A stretch of DNA of 64,000 nucleotides from Glutamicibacter sp. JL.03c (GTDB taxonomy: Bacteria; Actinomycetota; Actinomycetes; Actinomycetales; Micrococcaceae), in assembly GCF_025854375.1 (NCBI RefSeq), contig NZ_CP107575.1:1550001-1614000 (forward strand), given 5' to 3'. This document shows, piece by piece, positions 25,750 to 34,998 of the stretch. Position 1 is the first letter of the stretch, and the number at the start of each line of letters is the position of its first letter. Below the pieces are notes generated by a model. The model saw only the letters and a list, made by a program, of their open reading frames with translations, was not told the origin of the DNA and made no database searches. The position numbers and the translations under genes were made by a program.

Positions 25750-27867
25750 ATGCCAAATCCAAATAAGAAGACTGCGCAACGAGGCATCGTTGCTGCAGCC
25801 GCTACCGCTTTGGTAGTTGGCAGTAGCTTCATGCCTGCCGTTGCGGCGCCGGAGGCGACCAGCTCGCCATCCTTATCGGCCTCCTCGAGCGAGAAGGCCA
25901 CGCCTAGTGCAACCACCACTGAGGGCGCTGTAGACACCACCGGTCTTCCAGAAGCGATCGAACGCGATCTGGGCAAGACCGTCGACGAATTCGTCAAGGA
26001 TGGCGAAACTAGCGATGCTGCGTCGAAGGTTCGCGATGAGCTGAAGTCCAAGGGAATCGAAGCTACCGCCTCCGTTAAGGATGCCAAGGTGGAAATTACA
26101 GTTGAGAAGGGGGCTAGCGCCGAGGCCAAGGAAGTCATCAAGGCAACCGCGGTTCCGGCACCGATCGTTCTTACTGAAGTTGATTCATCGGCTAGAACTG
26201 TCGACAAGGTTTATACCGAGCTCCTGGCAAACATTGAGCCATCAGAACTGAAGCGCGTCACCGCGATTCTTCGGACCGGAGAAGGACTGAAAATCTACGC
26301 GAAGGACTTCGACAAGAAAGAAGCGCAGACTCAGGTAAAGTCGAAGTCGGCTGGTTCTTCCTCTGACAAGCTGACCATTGAGCAGTTTGTCGGTGAAGCG
26401 AATCACGTCGAGGGCGAAGTCAGTTCTGGTACAGCAAAGACCACCGCAGAGGAAGACATCTACGGTGCGTTGGGTTATGCAATGGACGAATCCGGGGCAC
26501 CGACGAAATCGTCATTGGTTTGCTCGCTCGGTTTCAATGCTTGGAATCCCTCCGGTGGTGACGCAGTGATCTCAGCCGGACACTGCACCAAAGATGGCGC
26601 CATGAAGATTCTTGGTTTGGCTGAACAGTCTGCTCCAGATGAGCAACCATCGCTGGGACTGAAGTTGGGCACCTTTGGATTCAGCCAATTCGGTGGTCCG
26701 AATAATTCAGGATTCACTTCCGAAGAGCTGAACTCGATGACTCAAGAAGAATTCGACAGCCTCGAACCAGGTACTGACATCTCTGTTATTGATGACATAA
26801 ACCCAGCATTGAACCTGCATCCAGCGGTTTCCAAATGGGCTGATGGCAAGGCGCCTCGCGACGATGTTTTCAACGTTACTGGCACATCAAAGGCAGTTGT
26901 CGGTTCGGAAGTATGTTCTTCGGGACGTACTACCGGTTGGAGCTGTGCCGAAATTTTCGGTGAAGGTGTCTTCTTCGTCGACGGCGGAGATGGAACGTAT
27001 CGTTCGGTAGAAGGGTTCGTTAGCGATAACCCGGGACAGAATGTTCTTGATCAGGGCGACTCAGGTGGCCCCGCTCTGGTAGGGAGCAATGCTGTGGGTA
27101 TCAACTCGGCTAATGCTCCCGGTGAAGACGAGCGCCCCAACACTAATGACGACATCGCGATGTACACCTCGCTCGATGATGTATTCAACGACAAGTACAT
27201 CGACGGATATGCGGTTAAGCTCTTTATCAACGCTCCGACTCTGACCACGCAACCGGGTATTGAAGTTGTGGCTGGCAGCGAAATCTCCGGAAACGTCAAG
27301 GGTGCTAAATCTGGTACTCAGGTCGACGTAATTGTTGATGGCGAAGTTGTTGACACCGTAACTGTTGATTCGAACGGCAACTTCACTTTCTCCGCCCCTG
27401 ACCAGACTGGCGACTACGAGTTCACCCTTCGGGCGCACAAGGGCTTCGACAAGTCTGCAGCGACTCAGGGCAACGTAGTTGTTGTGGCGGTTCCGTCTCC
27501 GTCTCCGTCTCCGTCTCCGACTCAGTCGCCAACTCCGACTCCATCTCCGACGGAGGAGCCTTCTAAGACCCCGACGGAGGAGCCTTCTAAGACCCCGACG
27601 GAGGAGCCTTCTAAGACCCCGACGGAGGAGCCTTCCAAGACTCCAACTGAAGAACCATCGGAAACTGAAGATTCCTCTGAAGCTCCACAGGATGACAAGT
27701 CTGACGAGCCAACCAAGTCCGCAACTCCAAAGGAAACTCCTAAGAACGACGATCCACTGGCTGATACCGGTTCGAGCAGCGCTCCATTGATCGCTGTAGG
27801 TGGCGCACTGGCCCTGGTCGGCGCAATGTTCCTCCTGTTCCGTCGCGGCAACCGCCGTCACGGCTAA
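25750..27867 (+). CDS. cell-wall-anchored trypsin-like serine protease with LAxTG sorting signal
   Basis: 705 aa. A signal peptide (cleavage near AVAAPEA) is followed by an acidic/Lys-rich pro-region to about residue 215, then an S1 chymotrypsin-fold domain: His278 in SAGHC, Asp343 in GTDISVIDD, Ser438 in GDSGGPAL, with paired Cys. A beta-sandwich module follows (about 500-575, ISGNVKGAKSGTQVDV...), then a Ser-Pro run, four SKTPTEEP repeats, and a sorting signal: LADTG at 670-674, a hydrophobic span, and RRGNRRHG. LAxTG is the motif of class E sortases, so it is probably wall-anchored. The ATG at 25750 follows GGAGAA. Confidence 0.9.
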   Translation: MPNPNKKTAQRGIVAAAATALVVGSSFMPAVAAPEATSSPSLSASSSEKATPSATTTEGAVDTTGLPEAIERDLGKTVDEFVKDGETSDAASKVRDELKSKGIEATASVKDAKVEITVEKGASAEAKEVIKATAVPAPIVLTEVDSSARTVDKVYTELLANIEPSELKRVTAILRTGEGLKIYAKDFDKKEAQTQVKSKSAGSSSDKLTIEQFVGEANHVEGEVSSGTAKTTAEEDIYGALGYAMDESGAPTKSSLVCSLGFNAWNPSGGDAVISAGHCTKDGAMKILGLAEQSAPDEQPSLGLKLGTFGFSQFGGPNNSGFTSEELNSMTQEEFDSLEPGTDISVIDDINPALNLHPAVSKWADGKAPRDDVFNVTGTSKAVVGSEVCSSGRTTGWSCAEIFGEGVFFVDGGDGTYRSVEGFVSDNPGQNVLDQGDSGGPALVGSNAVGINSANAPGEDERPNTNDDIAMYTSLDDVFNDKYIDGYAVKLFINAPTLTTQPGIEVVAGSEISGNVKGAKSGTQVDVIVDGEVVDTVTVDSNGNFTFSAPDQTGDYEFTLRAHKGFDKSAATQGNVVVVAVPSPSPSPSPTQSPTPTPSPTEEPSKTPTEEPSKTPTEEPSKTPTEEPSKTPTEEPSETEDSSEAPQDDKSDEPTKSATPKETPKNDDPLADTGSSSAPLIAVGGALALVGAMFLLFRRGNRRHG
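27550..27657 (+). repeat. 24-bp tandem repeat in the protease stalk
   Basis: About four copies of a 24-bp unit encoding SKTPTEEP; the first three are identical in DNA and the last has diverged. Recently expanded coding repeat, likely variable between strains. Confidence 0.9.
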
Positions 27868-27899
27868 GGAAACACCATTAGGTTCTAGAAACCTCTGAG

Positions 27900-27939
27900 A
27901 GTGTCCCGCTACTAGATTGCCGGTAGCGGGACACTTTTT
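27900..27939 (+). terminator. terminator after the protease gene
   Basis: Perfect 13-bp stem (27900-27912 with 27923-27935), 10-nt loop, then TTTTTAG. Confidence 0.9.
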
Positions 27940-28035
27940 AGTTAGTACACATGTGGTTCACCGACTGCTTTACGGATAGCCCTATAGCCTCATAGCAAGG
28001 CAGGTTATTGGGTACGCAAAAACCGAGGTGCATTT

Positions 28036-28620
28036 ATGAATTTCAACGCTCGAACATCCCGCACCCCTCTGGCGCTGGCTTCCACTGCACTGATGGCGAG
28101 CTTGCTGCTGACCGGCTGCGGCCAAGGGACGGACCCAGATGCGAGCACTTCTTCAGGCTCGGAGTCTTCCAATGCCACCCAGCCATCCGAGAACAAGAGC
28201 GAGAGTGCCGTGGATCAGGACGCCTTATTGGAAACCAACGATCAGCTTTCAATGCAGCTTGGTGATGCCTACGTGCAGGGCTGGATCAAAGACGGCAAGC
28301 TCCACGTTTCAACTACCAACGAAGACAAGCTGAGCGCCATCAAGGAAGCTGGTGCCGAGGGGCACGTTGTCCAGTACAGCAATAAGGAGTTGCGGTCTGC
28401 CATCAGAAAGATCATGAAATGGCAGGCTCAGCAACCGAACCCGGTCCGTAGCTCGATCCACGCCTATTCGCTGAATCCGGAAACCGGTGGCATTACGCTA
28501 TCCGTGGACAAGAGCCAGATCGACGCGATCACCAAGCTGATTGAAAAGGATAAGCCGATGGGCGATATCCCCGTGGACTTCAAGCCCAGCGGCGGAATCG
28601 CATCGCCTGCCAATTCCTAG
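28036..28620 (+). CDS. lipoprotein resembling a free-standing alpha-lytic-protease pro-domain
   Basis: 194 aa. A lipoprotein signal peptide has lipobox LLTGC; a Ser/Asn-rich linker follows, then a single ~120-residue domain. Its pattern (LGDAYVQGWIKDGKLHVST, a KEAGAEGHVVQYSNKEL segment, then an Ala/Lys helix, HAYSLNPETGGITLSV) is that of the pro-region of S1 proteases such as alpha-lytic protease and streptogrisins. No protease domain follows: the gene stops after about 30 more residues. In that family the pro-region folds and inhibits its own protease. Here it is a separate membrane-tethered protein beside an S1 protease gene. The family call is from pattern memory. Confidence 0.65.
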   Translation: MNFNARTSRTPLALASTALMASLLLTGCGQGTDPDASTSSGSESSNATQPSENKSESAVDQDALLETNDQLSMQLGDAYVQGWIKDGKLHVSTTNEDKLSAIKEAGAEGHVVQYSNKELRSAIRKIMKWQAQQPNPVRSSIHAYSLNPETGGITLSVDKSQIDAITKLIEKDKPMGDIPVDFKPSGGIASPANS

Positions 28621-28672
28621 CTGAATCCTCGCATTGGGTCCAGTTCCTCGAGGGCCCTGCGGGCCACCTGGC

Positions 28673-28705
28673 AACGGCCAGCCCAACTTCGGGCTGGCCG
28701 TTTTC
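28673..28705 (+). terminator. terminator after the lipoprotein gene
   Basis: Perfect 12-bp stem (28673-28684 with 28691-28702), 6-nt loop, then TTCG. Confidence 0.85.
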
Positions 28706-28773
28706 GCTTTACGCACGGCCAAAGCGACGCAGGCAATGAGCCAATCGCCCACTATCGACACGTAAGATGGGGT

Positions 28774-29511
28774 GTGTCAGGCAAAAGGGAAGGTATCTAT
28801 CAAACTGTGAGCGCCGCACCAGCAGAGAATCCCCAGGACAAGGGGCCGCTATACAGGGTATGGCGCTTCATTCGCGAGATCGTCATCATCGTCGCCATAG
28901 CATTGGCGCTCTCCTTCGTGATCAAGACTTTCTTCTTCCGCGCCTATTACATTCCGTCGGGCTCCATGGAGCACACGCTGGAAGTCAACGACCGCATCTT
29001 CGCGAACTTGATGGTCCCCGGGCCCTTTGAGCTGAACCGAGGCGACGTTGTCGTCTTCCGCGACGATCTGGGCTGGCTGCCGCCGCTGGCTGAATCGCCG
29101 ACCGCGTTTGAAAACGTCCTCTCATTCGTCGGCATCCTGCCGGCAGCCGACGAGCAGTACTTGGTCAAGCGCATTATCGGCATGCCGGGGGACACGGTGG
29201 AATACGATGCGGCCGTCGGCAAGCTGAAGATCAATGGCGAAGCGATCGACGAGCCATACATCTACACCGGCAATAAGCCGTCGGACATGGAATTCTCCGT
29301 TACCGTGCCTCAAGGCAAGATTTGGGTCATGGGCGATCACCGTGCCGCCAGCGCCGACTCCCGCTTCCACACCGACATCCAAGGCGGTTTCGTGGACATG
29401 GACTCGGTCCAGGGACGCGCCTCGATCATCTCCTGGCCAACTTCGCGGTGGGGCACCGTCGACTCCCACGACGAAGTCTTCGCCAACGTTCCTGATGCGA
29501 CCAGCAAATAA
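28774..29511 (+). CDS. lepB: signal peptidase I (second of two)
   Basis: 245 aa from the GTG at 28774; a GTG at 28807 (MSAAPAENPQ) with GGGAAGG 13 bases upstream is equally possible, and a TAAGAT at 28763 would favour it. One membrane segment (IREIVIIVAIALALSFVIKTFFF), nucleophile Ser in PSGSMEHTL, Lys in YLVKRIIGMPGD, and GDHRAASADSR. This is the usual actinobacterial copy just before rnhB; the 24677 copy is shorter and more divergent, so they may prefer different substrates. Confidence 0.92.
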   Translation: MSGKREGIYQTVSAAPAENPQDKGPLYRVWRFIREIVIIVAIALALSFVIKTFFFRAYYIPSGSMEHTLEVNDRIFANLMVPGPFELNRGDVVVFRDDLGWLPPLAESPTAFENVLSFVGILPAADEQYLVKRIIGMPGDTVEYDAAVGKLKINGEAIDEPYIYTGNKPSDMEFSVTVPQGKIWVMGDHRAASADSRFHTDIQGGFVDMDSVQGRASIISWPTSRWGTVDSHDEVFANVPDATSK

Positions 29512-29512
29512 C

Positions 29513-30250
29513 ATGGCCGCATCAACGAAGACCGGCAAGAGCCAGTCCACCACCCTTGATTACGAGCGCGCTCTGGCTGCCCGCCACGGGGTGAAGTTCA
29601 TCGGAGCCGTGGATGAAGTAGGCCGCGGCGCCCTGGCAGGACCGATTACCGTGGGCATCACCGTGATCGACATCAACCAGGTCAGCGAGTTCCCGGAACT
29701 GCGCGACTCGAAGCTCTTGCGCCCTGAAACCCGCGAGGAGCTGGTGCCCAAGGTGCGCCGGTGGGCCGCCGGATATGGTGTTGGCCATGCATCTGCCCAG
29801 GAGATCGACTCCCTGGGCGTCACCGCAGCCTTGCGCCTGGCCGGTACCAGAGCCGTGGAACAGTGCGCCGTCGCGCCCCAAGCGATCCTGCTGGATGGAA
29901 GCTACGATTGGCTGACCGCTCCGGAACCGGACTTGTTCGACGTGCTCGCCGACGATCGCGATCCGGTGGGCCTGCACTTGCCGGTGACCACCATCATCAA
30001 AGGCGACATGACCTGCCAGGCGATTGCCGGTGCCTCCATCTTGGCCAAGGTCGAGCGCGACGGGATCATGAGTGAATTGGCCTCGGAACAGCCCGACTTC
30101 GGATGGGATATCAACAAGGGCTACGCTACCGCCGCGCACCGGGCGGCGATTACCGCTCTGGGACCTTGCGATTACCACCGCAAGAGCTGGAACTTGACTT
30201 CGCAGGCCGATACGGCCGATGGTGAAGCAACAACAAAGAAAGCAAAGTGA
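29513..30250 (+). CDS. rnhB: ribonuclease HII
   Basis: 245 aa, ATG at 29513 one base after the lepB stop. Active-site signature IGAVDEVGRGALAGPITV; later LLDGSYDWL and KGDMTCQAIAGASILAKVERD supply the other acidic and basic residues. It cuts RNA in RNA-DNA hybrids, including single ribonucleotides. The C-terminus is a Thr/Lys tail that overlaps the next start codon. Confidence 0.95.
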   Translation: MAASTKTGKSQSTTLDYERALAARHGVKFIGAVDEVGRGALAGPITVGITVIDINQVSEFPELRDSKLLRPETREELVPKVRRWAAGYGVGHASAQEIDSLGVTAALRLAGTRAVEQCAVAPQAILLDGSYDWLTAPEPDLFDVLADDRDPVGLHLPVTTIIKGDMTCQAIAGASILAKVERDGIMSELASEQPDFGWDINKGYATAAHRAAITALGPCDYHRKSWNLTSQADTADGEATTKKAK

Positions 30251-30570
30251 TGGCTGGCGACGACCTGGAAAACTACGAGTCCGACATGGAACTGCAGCTT
30301 TACCGCGAGTATAAAACCGTGGTGGGGCTCTTCAACTACGTAGTCGAGACCGAACGGCGCTTCTACCTGGCCAACCAGGTGGACGTGAAAACACTGAGCA
30401 ACGCCGGTGAAGTCTACTTCGAGCTGAACCTGACCGACGCGTGGGTGTGGGACATCTACCGTCAGGGGCGTTTCGTGAAATCCGTGAAGGTGCTGACTTT
30501 CAAGGATGTCAACGTCGAGGAACTCAACCGCGATGAGCTGCAGATCCCCAAGGAGGGACTGGACTCCTAA
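30250..30570 (+). CDS. DUF2469 protein
   Basis: 106 aa; the ATG at 30250 overlaps the rnhB TGA. The conserved start DLENYESDMELQLYREYKTVVGLFNYVVETERRFYLAN is diagnostic of this actinobacterial family, which always sits between rnhB and yraN. Function unknown; the sequence is highly conserved, acidic and soluble. Confidence 0.93.
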   Translation: MAGDDLENYESDMELQLYREYKTVVGLFNYVVETERRFYLANQVDVKTLSNAGEVYFELNLTDAWVWDIYRQGRFVKSVKVLTFKDVNVEELNRDELQIPKEGLDS

Positions 30571-30665
30571 CCGCGGATATCCACATTCCGCACGGCCCGG
30601 TCACGTGCGCCCAGGCAAGCTCCGAGAATGTTCAGAACGAATAGTTCGAACATCCAGGAGTCAAC

Positions 30666-31028
30666 ATGCGCAAAGCGGCACAACGTTTGGGTGCAGCCGG
30701 GGAACAGGCCGCCGCCCGGTACCTCAGCGAGCACCACTACGAGCTCCTCGACAGGAATTGGCGCTGCTCGGCGGGGGAATTGGATGCCGTAGCGCGAACG
30801 GCCAGCGGCCAGATCGTAGCCATCGAGGTGAAAACCCGTTCCTCCATGCGCTATGGCACGGGCTTTGACGCGATCACCGCGCAGAAATACCGCCGGCTTC
30901 ACAAGCTGCTGATTCTCTGGGCCCAGGCCCACCGGATCTTCATCCCGCAACCACGCGTGGACATCATCGAGGTGTATCCCGTTGGCACGGAGTACACCTG
31001 CCTGCTGCACCCAGCGGTGCAGCCATGA
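30666..31028 (+). CDS. YraN-family (UPF0102) nuclease-fold protein
   Basis: 120 aa, start after AGGAG. GAAGEQAAARYL and the restriction-endonuclease-like core GELDAVARTASGQIVAIEVKTRSS (D...E-x-K pattern) are visible. It overlaps comM by ATGA. The nucleic-acid role is inferred from fold and from its neighbours comM and dprA. Confidence 0.93.
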   Translation: MRKAAQRLGAAGEQAAARYLSEHHYELLDRNWRCSAGELDAVARTASGQIVAIEVKTRSSMRYGTGFDAITAQKYRRLHKLLILWAQAHRIFIPQPRVDIIEVYPVGTEYTCLLHPAVQP

Positions 31029-32578
31029 GCACCGCTCGGACCAGCGCTGCCGCCATCCACGGCGTCGGCGTCTCATTGGTCGAGGTTGAAGCCGATCTAG
31101 GCAACGGAATCCCCGGGTTCATCATCCTTGGCCTGCCTGACGCCTCATTGAATGAAGCCCGGGAGCGCATCAAGGCTGCCGCTAGGAATACCGGTATCCC
31201 ATTGGCCAATCGCAAGCTGACGGTCAACCTCTCGCCGGCCACCCTGCCCAAATACGGTTCCGGATTCGACCTGGCGATCCTCATCGCAGCCTTGGCCGCC
31301 GATCAGCAATTGCTCGCCAGCCCCTCCACCTTGTACCTGGCTGAACTGGGCTTGGATGGGACCCTCAAGGCCGTGCCCGGCGTCCTGCCAGCAGTGCAGC
31401 TGGCCAAGGAACATGGCCTGGAGCGAGTCATCGTAGCTGAAGGCAATGGCAACGAGGCACGATTGGTCCAAGGCCTCGAGGTCATCTCTGCCCGCCATCT
31501 CGGACAGGTGCTGCGCTATTGCGGAGCCCAGGACGAGCTGATCACTATCCATTTGCACCATCCGCTTTCAGCAAAATCGTCCGCTGAATCGACGATGATG
31601 GGTGCCGGGAACGAGGAAGCCGACCTGCAACTGGTCAACGGGCAGCAAGAAGCGCGGATGGCCTTGGAACTAGCTGCTGCCGGGGGACACCACCTGATCA
31701 TGGTCGGCCCTGCCGGCGCGGGGAAAACCATGCTGGCCAAGTGTCTGCCGACCATCATGCCCCCGCTGGACGACCTGCAAGCGCTGGAAGCCACGGCAGT
31801 TCATTCCATAACGCGCGGGGCAAGGCACGAGGTGAATCAGCTCCAGCGAACCCCGCCATTCGTCGCGCCACACCATACAGCATCGCTCTCCGCGCTCATC
31901 GGAGGAGGAACCTCGCAGCTGATTCCCGGTGCGATCACCCGGGCGCATCACGGAATCCTGTTCTTGGATGAGGCCGCCCAATTTAATACCGGAGTCCTTG
32001 ACGCACTGCGCCAGCCCATCGAAGAAGGCTATATCAACCTGGCGCGTGCAAAAGGCCACCAACGATTACCGGCCCGCTTCCAGCTGATCCTGGCATCCAA
32101 TCCATGCCCATGCGGCCGGAACTTCGGGACGGGGACTGGCTGCACCTGCACGCCCATGGCTCGACGCAGATATTTCGCCCGCTTGTCAGGCCCGATACTG
32201 GATCGCGTCGACCTGCAGGTGCGGGTCAATCCGGTGCATCAATCGCAACTGCTGGGCACCACGCCCAATGAATCAAGCCACGCGGTTCGCGAACGGGTCC
32301 TGGCCACCCGGGAACGCAGCCAGAAACGGCTACGAGCATTCTCCATCAGCTGCAACGCCCAGATCCCGACACAAGTGCTGCGCCACGAGTTGAAGTATCC
32401 GGCGCAAACCAAGAAGGCGTTGGAACTGCTCGCTACCCGTCGCGGCCTCTCGGCCCGTGGCATCCACCGACTGCTCCGTGTGGCGTGGACCGTAGCGGAC
32501 CAGCAACAGCATGCAGCTCCCACCGAAGACGACCTTGCCGTTGCCGCTCACCTGCGGCAAAGCCTCGAGAATAGTTAG
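31025..32578 (+). CDS. comM: ComM/YifB-family AAA+ ATPase
   Basis: 517 aa. An N-terminal lon-protease-like domain (PGFIILGLPDASLNEARERIKAA) is followed by the Mg-chelatase-type AAA+ core: Walker A GPAGAGKTMLAKCLP, Walker B GILFLDEAAQF, and a zinc-like loop NPCPCGRNFGTG...CTC. The homologue ComM is a branch-migration helicase in natural transformation. It is translationally coupled to yraN and precedes dprA. Confidence 0.94.
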   Translation: MSTARTSAAAIHGVGVSLVEVEADLGNGIPGFIILGLPDASLNEARERIKAAARNTGIPLANRKLTVNLSPATLPKYGSGFDLAILIAALAADQQLLASPSTLYLAELGLDGTLKAVPGVLPAVQLAKEHGLERVIVAEGNGNEARLVQGLEVISARHLGQVLRYCGAQDELITIHLHHPLSAKSSAESTMMGAGNEEADLQLVNGQQEARMALELAAAGGHHLIMVGPAGAGKTMLAKCLPTIMPPLDDLQALEATAVHSITRGARHEVNQLQRTPPFVAPHHTASLSALIGGGTSQLIPGAITRAHHGILFLDEAAQFNTGVLDALRQPIEEGYINLARAKGHQRLPARFQLILASNPCPCGRNFGTGTGCTCTPMARRRYFARLSGPILDRVDLQVRVNPVHQSQLLGTTPNESSHAVRERVLATRERSQKRLRAFSISCNAQIPTQVLRHELKYPAQTKKALELLATRRGLSARGIHRLLRVAWTVADQQQHAAPTEDDLAVAAHLRQSLENS

Positions 32579-32587
32579 GCCACCTCC

Positions 32588-33832
32588 ATGTCGATAAATC
32601 CGAACGCAGCGCAGGCGCCAAGCCGTATCAGCTCCGAACACCTGACCTATGTGCATTTGAACCAGTTGATCGAACCGAATGACTTCACCGCATCGGCCTT
32701 GCTGGAGCTCATGAGCCCCTCGGAACTGCTGAGCCTGATCCGCAAAGAGGACTTCATGCCCAGGGACCTGAAACCAAGAGTGGAGGAAATCCTGGGATTC
32801 AAGACCTCCTCGAATATGGCGCAAGATCTCAAAGCGGCATTAACCCGATGGCGGAAACGGCTGCCGTTAAGCAACCCGCAGGCTGCGTTGGACACCGCCG
32901 CGCGACTCCAAGGGGGATTACTGATCCCTGGCGACGATCAGTGGCCGACGCAGCTTGATGACCTCAATCTGGGACGTCCGCTGTGCTTATGGTGGAGGGC
33001 CGCCGACCCGGCATTCCTCGGCGGCCAGCAGATGGGACGCAACGTGGCTATCGTCGGCTCACGCGATGCCAGCGACTACGGCGATCAGGTGACCTTCGAC
33101 TTGAGCCGTACATTGGCGCTGCAGGGATACAGCATTGTTTCAGGAGGCGCCTACGGTATCGACGCAAGTGCCCACCGGGCAGCGTTGACCGTGGATGAGT
33201 GGTCCGCTGCGAACCCGCCGACGATCACCGTCATGGCCGGTGGCATTGACAGGCTCTACCCATCGGGCAATAGCAATTTGCTGAATCAAATTGTGGCGCG
33301 AGGTGTGCTGTTTTCAGAAGTTCCCCCGGGTACGACATCTGCCAGATTCCGATTCCTGAATCGAAACAGGATCATCGCGGCACTGAGCCGTTTGGTGGTA
33401 GTGACCGAAGCCCGGCACCGTTCGGGTGCGCTGAATACTGTTGGCCACGCTGTTGACTTGGGGCGTGATGTCGCCGCGGTCCCTGGCAGTGTGTTCGCCC
33501 CGAATTCTGCAGGTTGTCACCGGTTGATCGGCGAGGGAAGCGCTGTCCTGTTGACCTCGCTGCAAGACGCGCTGGCACTGGTCGGCGCGCAGCACCCTGC
33601 TCAGGCTCCGAAAGAAAACTCCGCGCCGAAACGTGCCACCGATCAACTGGGCCGCGACGAAGGCATGATCTACGACATCATGTCCTTCTCGAAGCTGATG
33701 CTTGTAGATGAGATTTCCGCGCGCAGCGGTATCCCGATCATTCAGACGTTGCCAGCTCTGGGGCGGTTGGAAGACCTCGGCCTGGCAGGCACTGACGGGT
33801 TGTCATGGAGGTTGCTCTACCAAGGCAAATGA
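32588..33832 (+). CDS. dprA: DNA-processing protein DprA
   Basis: 414 aa. The Rossmann-like DprA core is clear: VAIVGSRDASDYG, YSIVSGGAYGIDASAHRAAL, MAGGIDRLYPSGN, SEVPPGT, and NRNRIIAALSRLVVVTEA. A winged-helix C-terminus (YDIMSFSKLMLVDEISARSGI) ends the protein. It loads RecA on incoming single-stranded DNA. With comM and yraN it forms the usual competence-linked trio. Confidence 0.95.
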   Translation: MSINPNAAQAPSRISSEHLTYVHLNQLIEPNDFTASALLELMSPSELLSLIRKEDFMPRDLKPRVEEILGFKTSSNMAQDLKAALTRWRKRLPLSNPQAALDTAARLQGGLLIPGDDQWPTQLDDLNLGRPLCLWWRAADPAFLGGQQMGRNVAIVGSRDASDYGDQVTFDLSRTLALQGYSIVSGGAYGIDASAHRAALTVDEWSAANPPTITVMAGGIDRLYPSGNSNLLNQIVARGVLFSEVPPGTTSARFRFLNRNRIIAALSRLVVVTEARHRSGALNTVGHAVDLGRDVAAVPGSVFAPNSAGCHRLIGEGSAVLLTSLQDALALVGAQHPAQAPKENSAPKRATDQLGRDEGMIYDIMSFSKLMLVDEISARSGIPIIQTLPALGRLEDLGLAGTDGLSWRLLYQGK

Positions 33833-33857
33833 TCGCGGTCGGGTAAGCTCGGTGGTG

Positions 33858-34856
33858 ATGAAGCAAGAATCCGCCTCGAAGCAATCAGCCGGGCCGTCAG
33901 CGAAGTTTTCAGAACCAGTTGCAGACTATCTGGAGTACCTGCAGCGCGAACGCGGGCGCAGCGAGAATACTTTGCGAGCCTACGATGTTGACCTGCGAAA
34001 TCTCGGGCAGTTCCTCAACGAGCGCGCCGCGGACCCATCCTTGAAACAGGTTTCTGTTGACATGCTGCGAGACTGGCTGGCCTACCTTCACGAGTCCGAT
34101 GTCTCACGCACTACATTGGCGCGCCGGATCTCGGCGGTTAAGAACTTCTTCGCCTGGGCGCTCAAGCACCAGCTCATTGAAGCTGACCCGGCACTGCGGC
34201 TGGCAGCACCCAAAAAAGAGCGGCGTCTGCCGCATGTTCTTCAGCCCAGCCAGATTGACAGGCTGCTCTCGGATGAAGCGGCTGCGTCCGAGGGAACAAG
34301 CAACGTGAATGGCGTCGAGGATAAACAAACGAATGACTCGAAATCCTTGGCTATCCAGTGCCGCGACAAGGTCATTGCAGAGTTGCTCTACGCCTCTGGT
34401 CTGCGTATCAGCGAGCTGGTTGCCCTGGACATCGCAGATGTCGATTTTGAACGAAGGACCTTGCGCGTGCTGGGTAAGGGCAACAAGCAGCGCGTAGTTC
34501 CATTTGGCAAACCTGCGGAGCGGGTGATTATCGATTGGATTCGATCCCATCGCAGGATCTTGGCATCCGAGTCGGCAGGAGACGCTCTGCTGGTGGGAGT
34601 CCGTGGCGCCAGGCTCAATGTCCGGCAAGCACGTGAAGTCATAGCCACGGCCCTGCGCCTTCTTGGAGACACCTCGGCGAGCGGTCCTCACGCACTACGC
34701 CATACTGTGGCTACACATTTGCTCGACGGTGGGGCCGACCTGCGAGCGGTACAGGAATTTCTCGGGCACGCTTCGTTGGCGACAACCCAGCTTTACACGC
34801 ACGTTTCCGTGGAGCGATTGCGGCAAAGCTATCGCCAAGCCCACCCGCGGGCCTGA
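33858..34856 (+). CDS. xerC: XerC-like tyrosine recombinase
   Basis: 332 aa from the ATG at 33858 (the open frame extends into dprA but is not recombinase-like there). The SAM-like core-binding domain (EYLQRERGRSENTLRAYDVDL) is followed by the catalytic domain with R183 (SGLRISELV), H278-x-x-R281 (HALRHT), H304 (LGHASL) and the nucleophile Y313. The linker between residues 140 and 170 is longer than usual and polar. Its place after dprA matches the chromosomal XerC that resolves dimers at dif, rather than a mobile integrase. Confidence 0.9.
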   Translation: MKQESASKQSAGPSAKFSEPVADYLEYLQRERGRSENTLRAYDVDLRNLGQFLNERAADPSLKQVSVDMLRDWLAYLHESDVSRTTLARRISAVKNFFAWALKHQLIEADPALRLAAPKKERRLPHVLQPSQIDRLLSDEAAASEGTSNVNGVEDKQTNDSKSLAIQCRDKVIAELLYASGLRISELVALDIADVDFERRTLRVLGKGNKQRVVPFGKPAERVIIDWIRSHRRILASESAGDALLVGVRGARLNVRQAREVIATALRLLGDTSASGPHALRHTVATHLLDGGADLRAVQEFLGHASLATTQLYTHVSVERLRQSYRQAHPRA

Positions 34857-34998
34857 AGATTTCCACCCAATCTGGGAAAGTCTTCGATCCGGGTGGCGAA
34901 AAGTGCCCTTCATCGGGCAAAATAGAAGTATCGGCGGCGAAAGCACCTGTTCGATGTTGACGTAGGGGAAGACGATCAACACCGTAACGGAGGATGGC

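Noticed and set aside
27550..27657. Short tandem repeats resembling a CRISPR array
   Set aside because: The units are contiguous 24-bp coding repeats without spacers, in frame within the protease stalk.
33858..34856. XerC-like gene as integrase of the tRNA-Val element
   Set aside because: It is 11 kb away, sits after dprA as in related chromosomes, and has XerC features, so it is the housekeeping recombinase.
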